Shown here: positions 7,282-15,008 of the stretch, piece after piece | Layout of the letters: each line of letters begins with the position of its first letter | How positions within the stretch are numbered: position 1 is the stretch's first letter | Source: a virus | DNA: 22,187 nucleotides | Strand: one strand, 5' to 3' | Virus record (IMG/VR): IMGVR_UViG_3300005264_000636 | Span: 1 to 22,187 of that record | Made by a program: the position numbers and the translations under genes | Notes under the pieces: generated by a model | What the model was told of the DNA's origin: nothing | Seen by the model: only the letters and a program-made list of their open reading frames with translations | The model's database searches: none

Positions 7282-8733
7282 TTATCCTGTTACAGTCAAA
7301 TAACAAGCCAGAGTCAATCCAGCTTTACCAGTATACATAAAACTATCCAAAAAATTTGTAATAACCAAAGCGGCTCTATCGTTTTCTGATTTAAGAAGAA
7401 CAGTATTCATCCATCCCAATACAGCATATCTTACTTTTTCTGGTTCATCATCAATACCAGATAAAATTTTACCAATTGTCTTCCATGACTTTCCTTCAAG
7501 TAAACCTCTACAAAGATCAATGACGACTTCCTTCTTCACGGAAAAATCAACTACAGTAGAAATCATCTCCTCTTCCGAACTCAAATCAATAACACTATCT
7601 AAAAGAACTAAAGCATTTCTTGGAGAACCTTCAGATACTTTAACAATCTCACTTACAACTTTATCCGAAATTCCTTCTATATTCTCTTCTTCCAAAACAA
7701 ACTTAATAAGAGAACTTAGTTTTCTTTTTGTCAAAGAAGAAACTTGAAATTTGGTACATCTAGTTCTGATTGTATTCAACAACCTCTCAGGTTCAGTTGT
7801 GCAAAGAATAAAATATACATGTTTTGGAGTATCTTCCAAGATTTTTAATACGGCATGCTGAGCATCAGACGTTAGTTTGTGACAATTGTGAACGGGAAGA
7901 TTATTAACAAAGTAAGACGGATGATTTTCTACCTCCAAATCATAAAATTCTACAAATCCCTGATTTCTTTCTTTATCTCCAATAATACTTTGGAAAGATC
8001 GTTCATTACCTCCTCGTTTGTAAACCTCAATACTTTCTACCCTAACTCGTTCAACTTTTTCATTTTCTTTTGATCTAACAATATAACTTTTTTCAATCCG
8101 TGATTGGTTCCATCCACTTTGATTTGACTCCTTTAGTAAATCGCTATCAAAGCCAAAAATCAAATCATTTGTTTGTAAATCTATAGATTTTTTCCAACCA
8201 TCATTCGTAAAAAACAAATGTTCTTTTGTTGAATGAACAACAGACCCATTAGAAAATCGTAATTTGACAACTCTATCCAAAACTACTTTATTAACAAACG
8301 TGTTAGAAACTTTGTCTACTCCTGACAATGAATAAACTGAATCTCCTTTTTGTATATTCTCAATTTTTTTACTACCAGAAGGAGTATTCACAAAAGATCC
8401 CTTTGCAAAACATTCGTCAAGCAGATAAATTTTACATGATCCTTTAACTGGAGAATACTTTGAATTAACCACCATCTCCCTGATAGCTTCAATACCTCTT
8501 GTATTCGCCATGTTCAATTCAGAAAAATCTCTGTCCGAACACTTTAACTCACTCTTTATAATTCTTGCTAAAGTTGTTTTTCCACAACCAGATGGTCCGG
8601 AAAATAGAAATGAATGAGGTCTACCCTCATCTCTTTCTAAAATTGACTTTAATGATGTAACAACACCTTCATTACCAACTACCTCGTCAAACGTTCGTGG
8701 TCTATACTCCAAATGCAATGGTTGTTCACTCAT
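7282..8733 (-). CDS. Clamp loader ATPase subunit (DnaX/RFC/gp44-like) with mini-intein
   Basis: A 483-codon gene in which a 176-residue intein (108-283) interrupts a 307-residue AAA+ clamp loader. The N-extein has the RFC/DnaX opening LEYRPRTFDEVVGN and Walker A GPSGCGKTT (46-54). Walker B is IYLLDE (102-107), and the intein lies exactly after it, so splicing restores LLDE-CHKLT. The C-extein begins CHKLTSDAQHAVLKILEDTP and contains the sensor-1 FILCTTEPERL and an SRC-like TRC. The spliced product would load the beta-clamp encoded at 12371-13384 for the adjacent polymerase. The start, after AAGGAGG, overlaps the polymerase stop by 8 bases. No separate small clamp-loader subunit is visible in the window. 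Confidence 0.92.
   Translation of the reverse strand: MSEQPLHLEYRPRTFDEVVGNEGVVTSLKSILERDEGRPHSFLFSGPSGCGKTTLARIIKSELKCSDRDFSELNMANTRGIEAIREMVVNSKYSPVKGSCKIYLLDECFAKGSFVNTPSGSKKIENIQKGDSVYSLSGVDKVSNTFVNKVVLDRVVKLRFSNGSVVHSTKEHLFFTNDGWKKSIDLQTNDLIFGFDSDLLKESNQSGWNQSRIEKSYIVRSKENEKVERVRVESIEVYKRGGNERSFQSIIGDKERNQGFVEFYDLEVENHPSYFVNNLPVHNCHKLTSDAQHAVLKILEDTPKHVYFILCTTEPERLLNTIRTRCTKFQVSSLTKRKLSSLIKFVLEEENIEGISDKVVSEIVKVSEGSPRNALVLLDSVIDLSSEEEMISTVVDFSVKKEVVIDLCRGLLEGKSWKTIGKILSGIDDEPEKVRYAVLGWMNTVLLKSENDRAALVITNFLDSFMYTGKAGLTLACYLTVTG
7885..8412 (-). mobile_element. Mini-intein at the Walker B site of the clamp loader
   Basis: The element has 176 residues. It begins with Cys (CFAKGSFVNTPSGS, block A), has a block B TxxH (HSTKEHLFF), a block F-like EFYDLEVENHPSYFVNN, and ends VHN followed by Cys of the C-extein. 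These are the residues of a class 1 intein with Cys1, penultimate His, terminal Asn and Cys+1. No LAGLIDADG or HNH endonuclease motif is visible; the middle (about residues 88-150) is a short charged linker. It looks splicing-competent but no longer able to home on its own. Confidence 0.9.
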
Positions 8734-11700
8734 TCGCTACCTCCTTTTTCCTTCTCCATACTCCATTCACCTTTATTGCATCATCTTTCATATACCAACT
8801 CCCATCAACTGGTGTAACTTCAAAATCTACATCCAACGGAACAATTATCCACGAATTTGCCTTTCTAACATCTTCACACATTACCTTTTTCACTACTTTA
8901 AAAACATGGTCTTGTTCAGATGGATCAAGATCAAATATAATACTATCGTGAATCTGACCAATAATTTTGGTTTTCCAATTTTCTTCTTTACTAATCTCAT
9001 TTACTCTCGTTAACGACCATAACAACAAATGAAAAGCCGTTCCTTGTATTGGAGTATTGATAATCTTGTTATGACTGAGATACCCTCCTCTCCTATGTCC
9101 AAACAACAAATTGACATAACCAGTCTTGTAATAATTTTTAATAGTAGCCTCTTGCCATTTTTTAAATACTTTAAATCTCTTCCAAAACTCATCTTCAATA
9201 GATTTAACATGTTTCTCAAATTGTGCGTAAGTCATTCCAATATGGTCTTTCACACTAACTCCATCAATAGAAAAACCAAAACAATTTTCCCAAATATTAG
9301 ATGCACAGGCCTTGTACCAGGAACCATAAAACTCAGGAAATACAAATTGATTTTTAGTATAAAATCTGAGATTAGTTGACCCTCCATCAACAGATTTCAT
9401 AACCTGATCCGTTGACATCTTAAAAATTTTCTTTGCCTGATCCCTATGCATACAAGAATCAGGATTATTGATGTACTTAACCAAAACTGGGTCCTTAGTA
9501 AAGCACGCAGCGATCCTAACTTCAATAGAACCATAATCTACTTCACATAACATATTGCCTGGACTCGGAATAATACCTGACCTTGTGACTTTCTTAGCCA
9601 ATTCATTTCTAACAGGAATGTTTTGAAAATTTGGCATACTGGACGAATTATGAACACAAATCTCATTAGCAATAAAATTATGACTACGTTCCGTTTCTAT
9701 ATCGTACACATCTACTTTTCTATTAAGTCGCACAACATTTGTTATTATATGATTTCCAGGAACAAATGATCCACATCCGTGAACTAAATGACCAGTAAAC
9801 CTAATAGTATCACCAACTCTCTTTGAAGATAAAACTCTTATCTTTGGCAATTTTCTACTAAATTCATCTTCGGTTCTAAAATCTCCCGCCAGATCTTCTG
9901 CTGGTACATACCTACCATCCGTCAACCGTACCAAATGTTCAGGAGTTAAATCCAAATAACCATGTCCTCCACCACCTTTAGAAGAATAATGAATTCTGAC
10001 AACTTCTTTATGTCCTGTTTTACCTGACCATACTACCTTCTCCACCGATGGTCGTAACTGATCATCAAAACAATAAACAAGATCACCAGATTTTACTGAT
10101 TCGATAGGTTTTCCTTGTGGATATTGTAACCTATCAGTCGCAGTTAAAACTAACGTACCTTTTGCAACACAGGACCTATATGTACGTGCAGTATGAAGAT
10201 CAAAAAATGGATGCATTTTTCCATCTTCTATCTCCCTAACAAACTGAGCAAGATATGTTCCCTTAATCTTATCTAACACTCTCATCTCAGTCAACTTTCG
10301 TGTAAAAGGAATATCAATTGCTGCCAACGCTTCTTTATCAACAGAAGGTTTTCCAGTCGTTGTTAACTTAATCGGTTCTAGTTCCAAAATACTAAACAAC
10401 AACTCTTTCATATGTAACGAAGACCTAGTATTTAACTCTTTCCCTGTTACCTTCTTAAATTTAATAGCTTCATCACTTTCCATCAATTCACTATACATTA
10501 TTTTAACTTTGTGCTCTAAATCACTAACCTGATCATGATAATACTCTTCGTTCATCATAATTCCATGATCCTGTGCATCTGCAAAAGCTAACAGACCTTT
10601 AACACAAAATTCATTTGCTCGACCCAAATCAGAATTTTTCTCAAAATGTTGTTTTTGATCCTTATATAATTTATATGTCAAAAGTGCATCTAATCCATTG
10701 TATAAAAGCAATTTGGAAAGTGGTACTTGATCTAATCGATTTATAAAATCATCACCTTTTGGTGCTATGAACTTATCAACATCTTTACTATAATCTTCGA
10801 TCCCATAATTTATATAGGATTGAAATTTTAACCCTGTAAAACCAGCTCTATCATCCACAATATGAGCCGCATTCATTGTGCACCAATGCCAATTAGTTGG
10901 TTTTACTTTGTAAATTTGTCTTGTCCACATCTCCTCAAACTTAAGATTATGAGCAATTTTCTTTATTTCATCACAAAGTAAAATATCTTCCCATAATTCA
11001 TCTAGTTCATCTAGTTCATCATCTGACCAATGTGGGTAATCAACGGGAATTGCGTAACAATTTCCAACATCGTCACAAACCCCTAAAGACCAAATTTTAT
11101 GACCTTTTCTATAAGGTTTCAAACTAGTTGTTTCGTAATCAAATGCCACTTCCGTAGACTCATTCAACGTTGATAACAAACAATTTTTCGCCTCCTCAAA
11201 ATCAACTACAATACTTACCTGACTTTCCAAATCCTCAAATACAGGACGGTCTTTATTCATCCAAGAAACAGCATTTTTAATATCACGTTTAAATAACGAT
11301 TTTAACCCTTCATCTCTCTTCTTTAAAATATAGGATGGATGAAATAACGAAACAACCCAAGCATCTGTTTGTTTGTCCGGAACACACAAACCACGTAACT
11401 TCGCAATACTCACCTTTTTAAATTTATTTATATAAAACGAATCTACTGCGGTCCCTCCTAATAACCAAATCATTCTTGGCTTCAATTTTTCAATAGTTTG
11501 ATACAAACGATCGTGACATAATTTTAATTCCCTTTTAGTCGGAACTCTATTCTTAGGAGGTCGACAACAAACCGCATTTGTCTTCCAAAAATCTATATCT
11601 AATGACAATTTATGTCGATCTAAAACTTCTCTTAAAAACTGACCGGATTTTCCAATAAACTGAGTCGGTACATCGTACCCTCTTCTTTTCCAATCTTCGT

Positions 11701-11875
11701 CTTCGGTATGACCAGGAGCCTCACCAACAATCAAAATCCCTTTTTCACCTTTACCTGTATATTCCATCCTAGGAGACATCGCTGATTTATAAAGTTTACA
11801 AACTTCACAGGGGTCTGCCAATGCCTTTGTACCCTGCCTTTTTTCAACCATCTTGTTTGTAAAAAATCCCTTCAT
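8726..11875 (-). CDS. polA: Family A DNA polymerase with N-terminal uracil-DNA glycosylase domain and mini-intein
   Basis: The gene has 1049 codons, 874 after removing an intein at 569-743. Residues 1-200 form a family-4-type uracil-DNA glycosylase domain: CEVC (C23, C26), GEAPG (51-55), CCRPPKNRVPT (C103/C104), C120 and HPSY (179-182). Residues about 240-400 are a 3'-5' exonuclease with D246 and E248, AHNLKFE (N310) and YNGLD (Y392, D396). The PolA part has spliced TARTYRS-SSSMPNFQNIP, motif A EVDYGSIEVR, a motif-B-like RFYTKNQFVFPEFYG and motif C QIHDS (H976, D977; usual HDE is HDS). UDG-PolA fusions are known in SPO1-like phages. The glycosylase part may proof-read for uracil or recognise unusual bases. 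The start overlaps the small upstream gene by ATGA. Confidence 0.95.
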   Translation of the reverse strand: MKGFFTNKMVEKRQGTKALADPCEVCKLYKSAMSPRMEYTGKGEKGILIVGEAPGHTEDEDWKRRGYDVPTQFIGKSGQFLREVLDRHKLSLDIDFWKTNAVCCRPPKNRVPTKRELKLCHDRLYQTIEKLKPRMIWLLGGTAVDSFYINKFKKVSIAKLRGLCVPDKQTDAWVVSLFHPSYILKKRDEGLKSLFKRDIKNAVSWMNKDRPVFEDLESQVSIVVDFEEAKNCLLSTLNESTEVAFDYETTSLKPYRKGHKIWSLGVCDDVGNCYAIPVDYPHWSDDELDELDELWEDILLCDEIKKIAHNLKFEEMWTRQIYKVKPTNWHWCTMNAAHIVDDRAGFTGLKFQSYINYGIEDYSKDVDKFIAPKGDDFINRLDQVPLSKLLLYNGLDALLTYKLYKDQKQHFEKNSDLGRANEFCVKGLLAFADAQDHGIMMNEEYYHDQVSDLEHKVKIMYSELMESDEAIKFKKVTGKELNTRSSLHMKELLFSILELEPIKLTTTGKPSVDKEALAAIDIPFTRKLTEMRVLDKIKGTYLAQFVREIEDGKMHPFFDLHTARTYRSCVAKGTLVLTATDRLQYPQGKPIESVKSGDLVYCFDDQLRPSVEKVVWSGKTGHKEVVRIHYSSKGGGGHGYLDLTPEHLVRLTDGRYVPAEDLAGDFRTEDEFSRKLPKIRVLSSKRVGDTIRFTGHLVHGCGSFVPGNHIITNVVRLNRKVDVYDIETERSHNFIANEICVHNSSSMPNFQNIPVRNELAKKVTRSGIIPSPGNMLCEVDYGSIEVRIAACFTKDPVLVKYINNPDSCMHRDQAKKIFKMSTDQVMKSVDGGSTNLRFYTKNQFVFPEFYGSWYKACASNIWENCFGFSIDGVSVKDHIGMTYAQFEKHVKSIEDEFWKRFKVFKKWQEATIKNYYKTGYVNLLFGHRRGGYLSHNKIINTPIQGTAFHLLLWSLTRVNEISKEENWKTKIIGQIHDSIIFDLDPSEQDHVFKVVKKVMCEDVRKANSWIIVPLDVDFEVTPVDGSWYMKDDAIKVNGVWRRKKEVANE
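9647..10171 (-). mobile_element. Mini-intein in the DNA polymerase gene
   Basis: The element has 175 residues. It begins CVAKGTLVLTATD with Cys1, has block B DLTPEHLVRLTDG (TxxH), block F DVYDIETERSHNFIANE, and ends CVHN followed by Ser+1. Removal rebuilds TARTYRS-SSSMPNFQNIP, which aligns without gaps to the PolA motif TGRLSSSNPNLQNIP, so the boundaries are well supported. No homing-endonuclease motif is present. It differs in sequence and +1 nucleophile from the clamp-loader intein, so the two were probably acquired independently. Confidence 0.92.
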
Positions 11876-12054
11876 CCAATTCTCCTCTTCTTCAAAAATC
11901 CATCTTTAATCATTTGCTCATACATCTCTTTACGAAATGGAACAGACAACCCAGCTAAATCGTAATAAGAAAATAACATAGTCGCTGGATTTTGTTCATG
12001 TAATAACCTTCTCACAGCTCTTTGATGACCCACCGCCGCTAAATAAATTCGCAT
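11872..12054 (-). CDS. Small MKIYLAG-type protein, DpdA N-terminal-module paralogue D
   Basis: The protein has 60 residues. It starts MRIYLAAVGHQ and continues to TMLFSYYDLAGLSVPF and a basic end (FLKKRRIG). The M[KR][IV]Y[LF]A opening plus an [SY]YY core is shared with the small genes at 11996, 12190 and 13368. It resembles the first two beta-strand segments that precede LDSGA in phage DpdA-like transglycosylases; that segment is missing from the DpdA gene here. The ribosome site GGGAG lies upstream. Its end overlaps the polymerase start (ATGA). The match to a DpdA N-terminus is from memory of the family, not from a search. Confidence 0.6.
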   Translation of the reverse strand: MRIYLAAVGHQRAVRRLLHEQNPATMLFSYYDLAGLSVPFRKEMYEQMIKDGFLKKRRIG

Positions 12055-12193
12055 GTTTTACAATCTCCCTCATCGTGATGAGAGTCTGTGCTTCGTAATA
12101 ATAAGAACATAACCTTCTTACATTCCACTCCGCCATTTGTTTTTCACGTTCAACTTGAACTCCACCAGGAACACCAGCCAAATATACTTTCAT
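11996..12193 (-). CDS. Small MKIYLAG-type protein, paralogue C
   Basis: The protein has 65 residues. It starts MKVYLAGVPGG and has RRLCSYYYEAQTLITM in the middle. It begins with an ATGA overlap on the previous gene. Its C-terminus overlaps paralogue D by 59 bases. That overlap seems to come from one extra G at 12067-12069 (AGGGAG, where the matching junction after dpdA has AGGAG). Without that G the frame would end MRRL-stop, exactly as dpdA does. The last 20 or so residues may therefore be accidental readthrough. Confidence 0.55.
   Translation of the reverse strand: MKVYLAGVPGGVQVEREKQMAEWNVRRLCSYYYEAQTLITMREIVKHANLFSGGGSSKSCEKVIT
12056..12074 (-). repeat. Junction repeat shared with 13549-13565 (end of dpdA)
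   Basis: The minus-strand stretch GATGAGGGAGATTGTAAAA here matches GATGAGGAGATTGTAAA just upstream of paralogue A (13547), with one G inserted. In both places it is followed within a few bases by the ATG of a small MRxxL-type gene. In the dpdA copy the stretch encodes the last residues MRRL and the stop. It supports a past duplication of the 3' end of dpdA, or of a small gene ending the same way, together with the next small gene. Confidence 0.6.
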
Positions 12194-12366
12194 CTGTCAT
12201 CCTTCACCCGACGATTGATTTCAATGTCCTTTTTAAAAAGATTATTTTGTTGACATTCACCAAACTTTTCATTCAAATAAAAATAAGTATACAACTTGTT
12301 AGTTCTATACCGATTCAACAACTCACTTCTATAATACCCGCCATTACCAGCAAAATATATTTTCAT
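12190..12366 (-). CDS. Small MKIYLAG-type protein, paralogue B
   Basis: The protein has 58 residues. It starts MKIYFAGNGGYYRSELLNRY and has a KLYTYFYLNEKF core, aligning with paralogues A, C and D. I chose ATG 12366 because it aligns with the paralogue starts; it lies 4 bases after the clamp stop, consistent with re-initiation. An alternative ATG at 12378 adds MSRI. No strong ribosome site precedes either. The function is unknown. Confidence 0.55.
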   Translation of the reverse strand: MKIYFAGNGGYYRSELLNRYRTNKLYTYFYLNEKFGECQQNNLFKKDIEINRRVKDDR

Positions 12367-12370
12367 AATT

Positions 12371-13384
12371 CTACTCATACAATGACATCAAATGATTTAA
12401 TCGTCCGGACTCAATCAAAATCTTTCCAGGTTCATATGTCAAAGTTGTCCCTTTATCCAAAATATCCAACATAAAAATTGGATTAACGCTAAAAGCCAAA
12501 TCAGGAACCTTCTCCTTAGTTTCTAGATCTGACTCAGCCCATCCACCAGACCCATCAGATCTACACTTTATTACTCCATCAGAAATGGATATTTCTACCT
12601 GTTTATCAATATCAAAGTCACCATCTGCCATAGGAGAAACAGTTTTAATACTATCTGAAAACTTAGAAGGTAACTGTATCTTAGGACCATCGTCCATTTT
12701 AAAAAACTCAGAAACATCTGGATACTCATCCGGAACAGTTCTTGAACAAAAAACAATACCATCTTTTGTTCCAAAAAATACCCATGACTCCATAAGTGCA
12801 TACTCAACGATATCCAATTTAATCAACTCAACTGCGGCATTAGCAGGAAGAAGAAAATTATCAGAAATAGACTTATTCAACTTATACAAACTAATTCTAA
12901 CATCATCACCAGATACCAATCGATCTTTTTCTACACTAATACAAGTCATATAGGGGCATGAAATATCTTTAGACGCACTGAATATACAAAGATTAATACC
13001 CTGCATAAACTCTTTATCGATAGGTTTCCAATCGTCATCTCCTGGAAATCCCATATCATCGATTAACCCAAGAAGAGTTTCATCAGTAGAAATATTAATT
13101 CCAGCCTTTGTCCGACCACATGTCAACTTCAACTGCATATCGACCAACTCCAACTCAATAGAATCACCTTTAAGATCTTTAACTATTCCATACAAGATTT
13201 CTGATGGAACTGAACATTTAAAATCCGTCTCCAATGGATAACTAATTGATATTTTATCGTTGTAAGTAAATATATCGTCACCACTAAATACGAAATGAGT
13301 GGCCTGCTCTACAATACCTTTTACCGCCAACGCCGGTTTTATCTTAAGTAATATCTCTCTAAAAATATCAGTCTTTATTTTCAT
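12371..13384 (-). CDS. DNA polymerase sliding clamp (beta-clamp-like)
   Basis: This protein of about 337 residues has a repeating beta-rich pattern like DnaN or phage clamps. It has an opening helix DIFREILLKIKPAL, then GDDIFTYNDKISISYPL, a central LPANAAVELIKL, and VFFGTKDGIVFCSRTVPDEYPDVSEFF. The last third contains AFSVNPIFMLDIL. The length is close to bacterial beta-clamps (about 366). It would encircle DNA as processivity factor for the adjacent polymerase, loaded by the 7282-8733 product. ATG 13384 is preferred over GTG 13396, since GTG overlaps the AGGAGG ribosome site. The similarity is moderate, but the position between polymerase, loader and helicase genes supports it. Confidence 0.75.
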   Translation of the reverse strand: MKIKTDIFREILLKIKPALAVKGIVEQATHFVFSGDDIFTYNDKISISYPLETDFKCSVPSEILYGIVKDLKGDSIELELVDMQLKLTCGRTKAGINISTDETLLGLIDDMGFPGDDDWKPIDKEFMQGINLCIFSASKDISCPYMTCISVEKDRLVSGDDVRISLYKLNKSISDNFLLPANAAVELIKLDIVEYALMESWVFFGTKDGIVFCSRTVPDEYPDVSEFFKMDDGPKIQLPSKFSDSIKTVSPMADGDFDIDKQVEISISDGVIKCRSDGSGGWAESDLETKEKVPDLAFSVNPIFMLDILDKGTTLTYEPGKILIESGRLNHLMSLYE

Positions 13385-13547
13385 CTTCCTCCTCACCTCC
13401 TACTAATCCATTAGTAACATACATAGAAGCAAAATCCTTTTTTACATCCTTCAAAAAGAAATAAGATAACAAACGATTTCGATAACCAGTTTTGGTCATA
13501 GTCCTACCTTGATTATCCTCTGTCCATGTCGATAAAAATACTCTCAT
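13368..13547 (-). CDS. Small MKIYLAG-type protein, paralogue A, directly after dpdA
   Basis: The protein has 59 residues. It starts MRVFLSTWTEDN, has GYRNRLLSYFFLKD, and an acidic end (GGEEEDENKD). It shares the opening and R-L-L-S-Y-F/Y core with the other three small genes. The start is ATG 13547, set by GAGGAG 9 bases upstream; this ribosome site lies within the dpdA stop region. It overlaps the clamp start by 17 bases. The acidic tail partly reflects the overlapping clamp ribosome site (AGGAGGTGAGGAGGAAG). Confidence 0.55.
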   Translation of the reverse strand: MRVFLSTWTEDNQGRTMTKTGYRNRLLSYFFLKDVKKDFASMYVTNGLVGGEEEDENKD

Positions 13548-13549
13548 AT

Positions 13550-14686
13550 TTACAATCTCCTCATCCCAAACCGTGGTGCTGTTTTTCGTTTCCACGACCA
13601 TGGCCACTTAGGAAGAAAATTTTCTAAATCCTTAAAATAAATAATATTAAGTTCATCTCTTAATTTATAATCATTCGAAAGACCAACTTCGACTATTGTT
13701 TCAACATAACGGTCTTTTGTTTCGTTTCCATCATCATACGAAATCAAATTTCCAAATTGATCAAAAACAGACCCATCATCGTCAATTCTACCAAACCAAC
13801 GTTCGTTATCTTCTAAAGGATAATTCTTACTTTCGGTTCTAAACGTAGATAACCCTACCTTAAACCCTTTCAACATCAAATATTTATCTATTTGTGTCTT
13901 TTCCATAGAAGTTAAAGCAGAATAATGTTTACTTCCCTGAAGACTATCCTTTTTACTAACATTCAAATTACCTTCATATGATGTTACAAAAGGGTTACTT
14001 CCATTTTCCGGTAAGTCTCCACGTTCACTAAACTTAACTTCTTTATTTATTCCACCAGGAGATCTAGTCGACATTCCAATCTTCCAAGTATTCTTTCCGT
14101 AAACATACTCACCATTTACTTCACGTGGAACGTAAATAGATCCAAACCTACTCGTCATTACCCAAGAAGTCGAATCAACACTATACCATGGCCAACGAAT
14201 CATCAAGTCTAACGCCGTCATAGCAAAACCATGAACTTTTACAATTGGATAACCTTTGGAATCGGTAAGAAACTGATCCCAACAAAGATCACCCCATTCC
14301 AAATATTCTGCCTTGTTTACCTCTTGACCAAGACCACCAAGGCCAATGTATTCACACCCATCATCTACATACTTTGTAATCCACTTCGGATCGGTTCCAA
14401 AGTGAATCACCGGAAGAGGGTTCAATCCATGTTTGTTCTTCAAATATTCATATATATCCCACGATCTGTCCGAATTAAAAATAACATCGACATTAACATA
14501 CACTTCGATATAATCTAAATTCTCTTTAACAAATTGTGCATAGTTATCAACATACTTCATGAAGTCCGGCGTATCGTAATATGCATAACCATCCGCATGA
14601 CCAAGCTGAATGACTTCTTTAGTATATAAACTATGAGCACCAGAATCTAAGAACAGATCAACACTTAATGGTGACTTCTGCGCCAT
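13550..14686 (-). CDS. dpdA: DpdA-like DNA guanine transglycosylase (TGT superfamily)
   Basis: This protein of about 378 residues resembles phage TGT/DpdA-like enzymes. DLFLDSGAHSLY (about residues 10-21) matches the DSGG base-binding Asp region of tRNA-guanine transglycosylase. YVNVDVIF is a conserved barrel strand, and IHFGTDPKW...YIGLGGLGQ follows. KVHGFAMTALDLM and YSVDSTSW match the later barrel strands, where the nucleophilic Asp is expected (D in SVDST is my candidate). Such enzymes swap guanine in DNA for 7-deazaguanine bases. The protein starts almost at the LDSGA strand; the usual MKIYLAG...SYYD opening appears only in separate small genes. ATG 14686 is set by GGAGG 9 bases upstream. 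It overlaps the T-fold gene by 29 bases. DNA rather than tRNA as substrate is inferred from context. Confidence 0.75.
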   Translation of the reverse strand: MAQKSPLSVDLFLDSGAHSLYTKEVIQLGHADGYAYYDTPDFMKYVDNYAQFVKENLDYIEVYVNVDVIFNSDRSWDIYEYLKNKHGLNPLPVIHFGTDPKWITKYVDDGCEYIGLGGLGQEVNKAEYLEWGDLCWDQFLTDSKGYPIVKVHGFAMTALDLMIRWPWYSVDSTSWVMTSRFGSIYVPREVNGEYVYGKNTWKIGMSTRSPGGINKEVKFSERGDLPENGSNPFVTSYEGNLNVSKKDSLQGSKHYSALTSMEKTQIDKYLMLKGFKVGLSTFRTESKNYPLEDNERWFGRIDDDGSVFDQFGNLISYDDGNETKDRYVETIVEVGLSNDYKLRDELNIIYFKDLENFLPKWPWSWKRKTAPRFGMRRL

Positions 14687-15008
14687 TCTCATTATCCTCC
14701 AAAACTGATACATAATTACAATTAAACTTCTCCAATACTCGACGTGCAATCTCTTCACACGACATCCGTCCAAGATCCGGTGTAGCTAAACTAGTATCAC
14801 ATAAACTCATTAAAAATACACTTATCTGCCTTTTAAACATAATAATTTCTACATCTCTATCCTCGTGAGTAACTTCCTTCTTTGCAACAACATGAAACAT
14901 ATGGCGATGTGAATCACGAAGGAACTTTACATCTTCTAAAGGACATTCCGGCCAACAATGTGACGCTTCAAACAACGTTTTAATTATAATATTAGTACAA
15001 TGTGTCAT
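14658..15008 (-). CDS. QueD-like T-fold protein lacking the catalytic Cys
   Basis: This 116-residue protein aligns by eye with QueD along its length. FEASH (H17) matches the FSAAH zinc ligand, SHRHMF (H34, H36) matches HGHN, SCEEIARRVLEKF matches the TAENIA helix, and VSVLEDNENGAEV (E104) matches the VxVxET Glu. QueD has a catalytic Cys four residues before HGH; here that position is Leu (FLRDSHRH). The zinc site therefore seems kept and the synthase chemistry probably lost or changed. Cys residues at 18, 22 and 84 could substitute. The ribosome site is AAAGGAG. It overlaps both the glycosyltransferase and dpdA genes. Published phage pathways include an enzyme that removes the carboxyl of 7-carboxy-7-deazaguanine (DpdL); whether this is related needs a search. 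Confidence 0.6.
   Translation of the reverse strand: MTHCTNIIIKTLFEASHCWPECPLEDVKFLRDSHRHMFHVVAKKEVTHEDRDVEIIMFKRQISVFLMSLCDTSLATPDLGRMSCEEIARRVLEKFNCNYVSVLEDNENGAEVTIKC

Noticed and set aside
14687-14773. Longer start for dpdA
   Set aside because: The first 29 codons overlap the T-fold gene, look non-homologous, and lack a ribosome site; GGAGG precedes ATG 14686.
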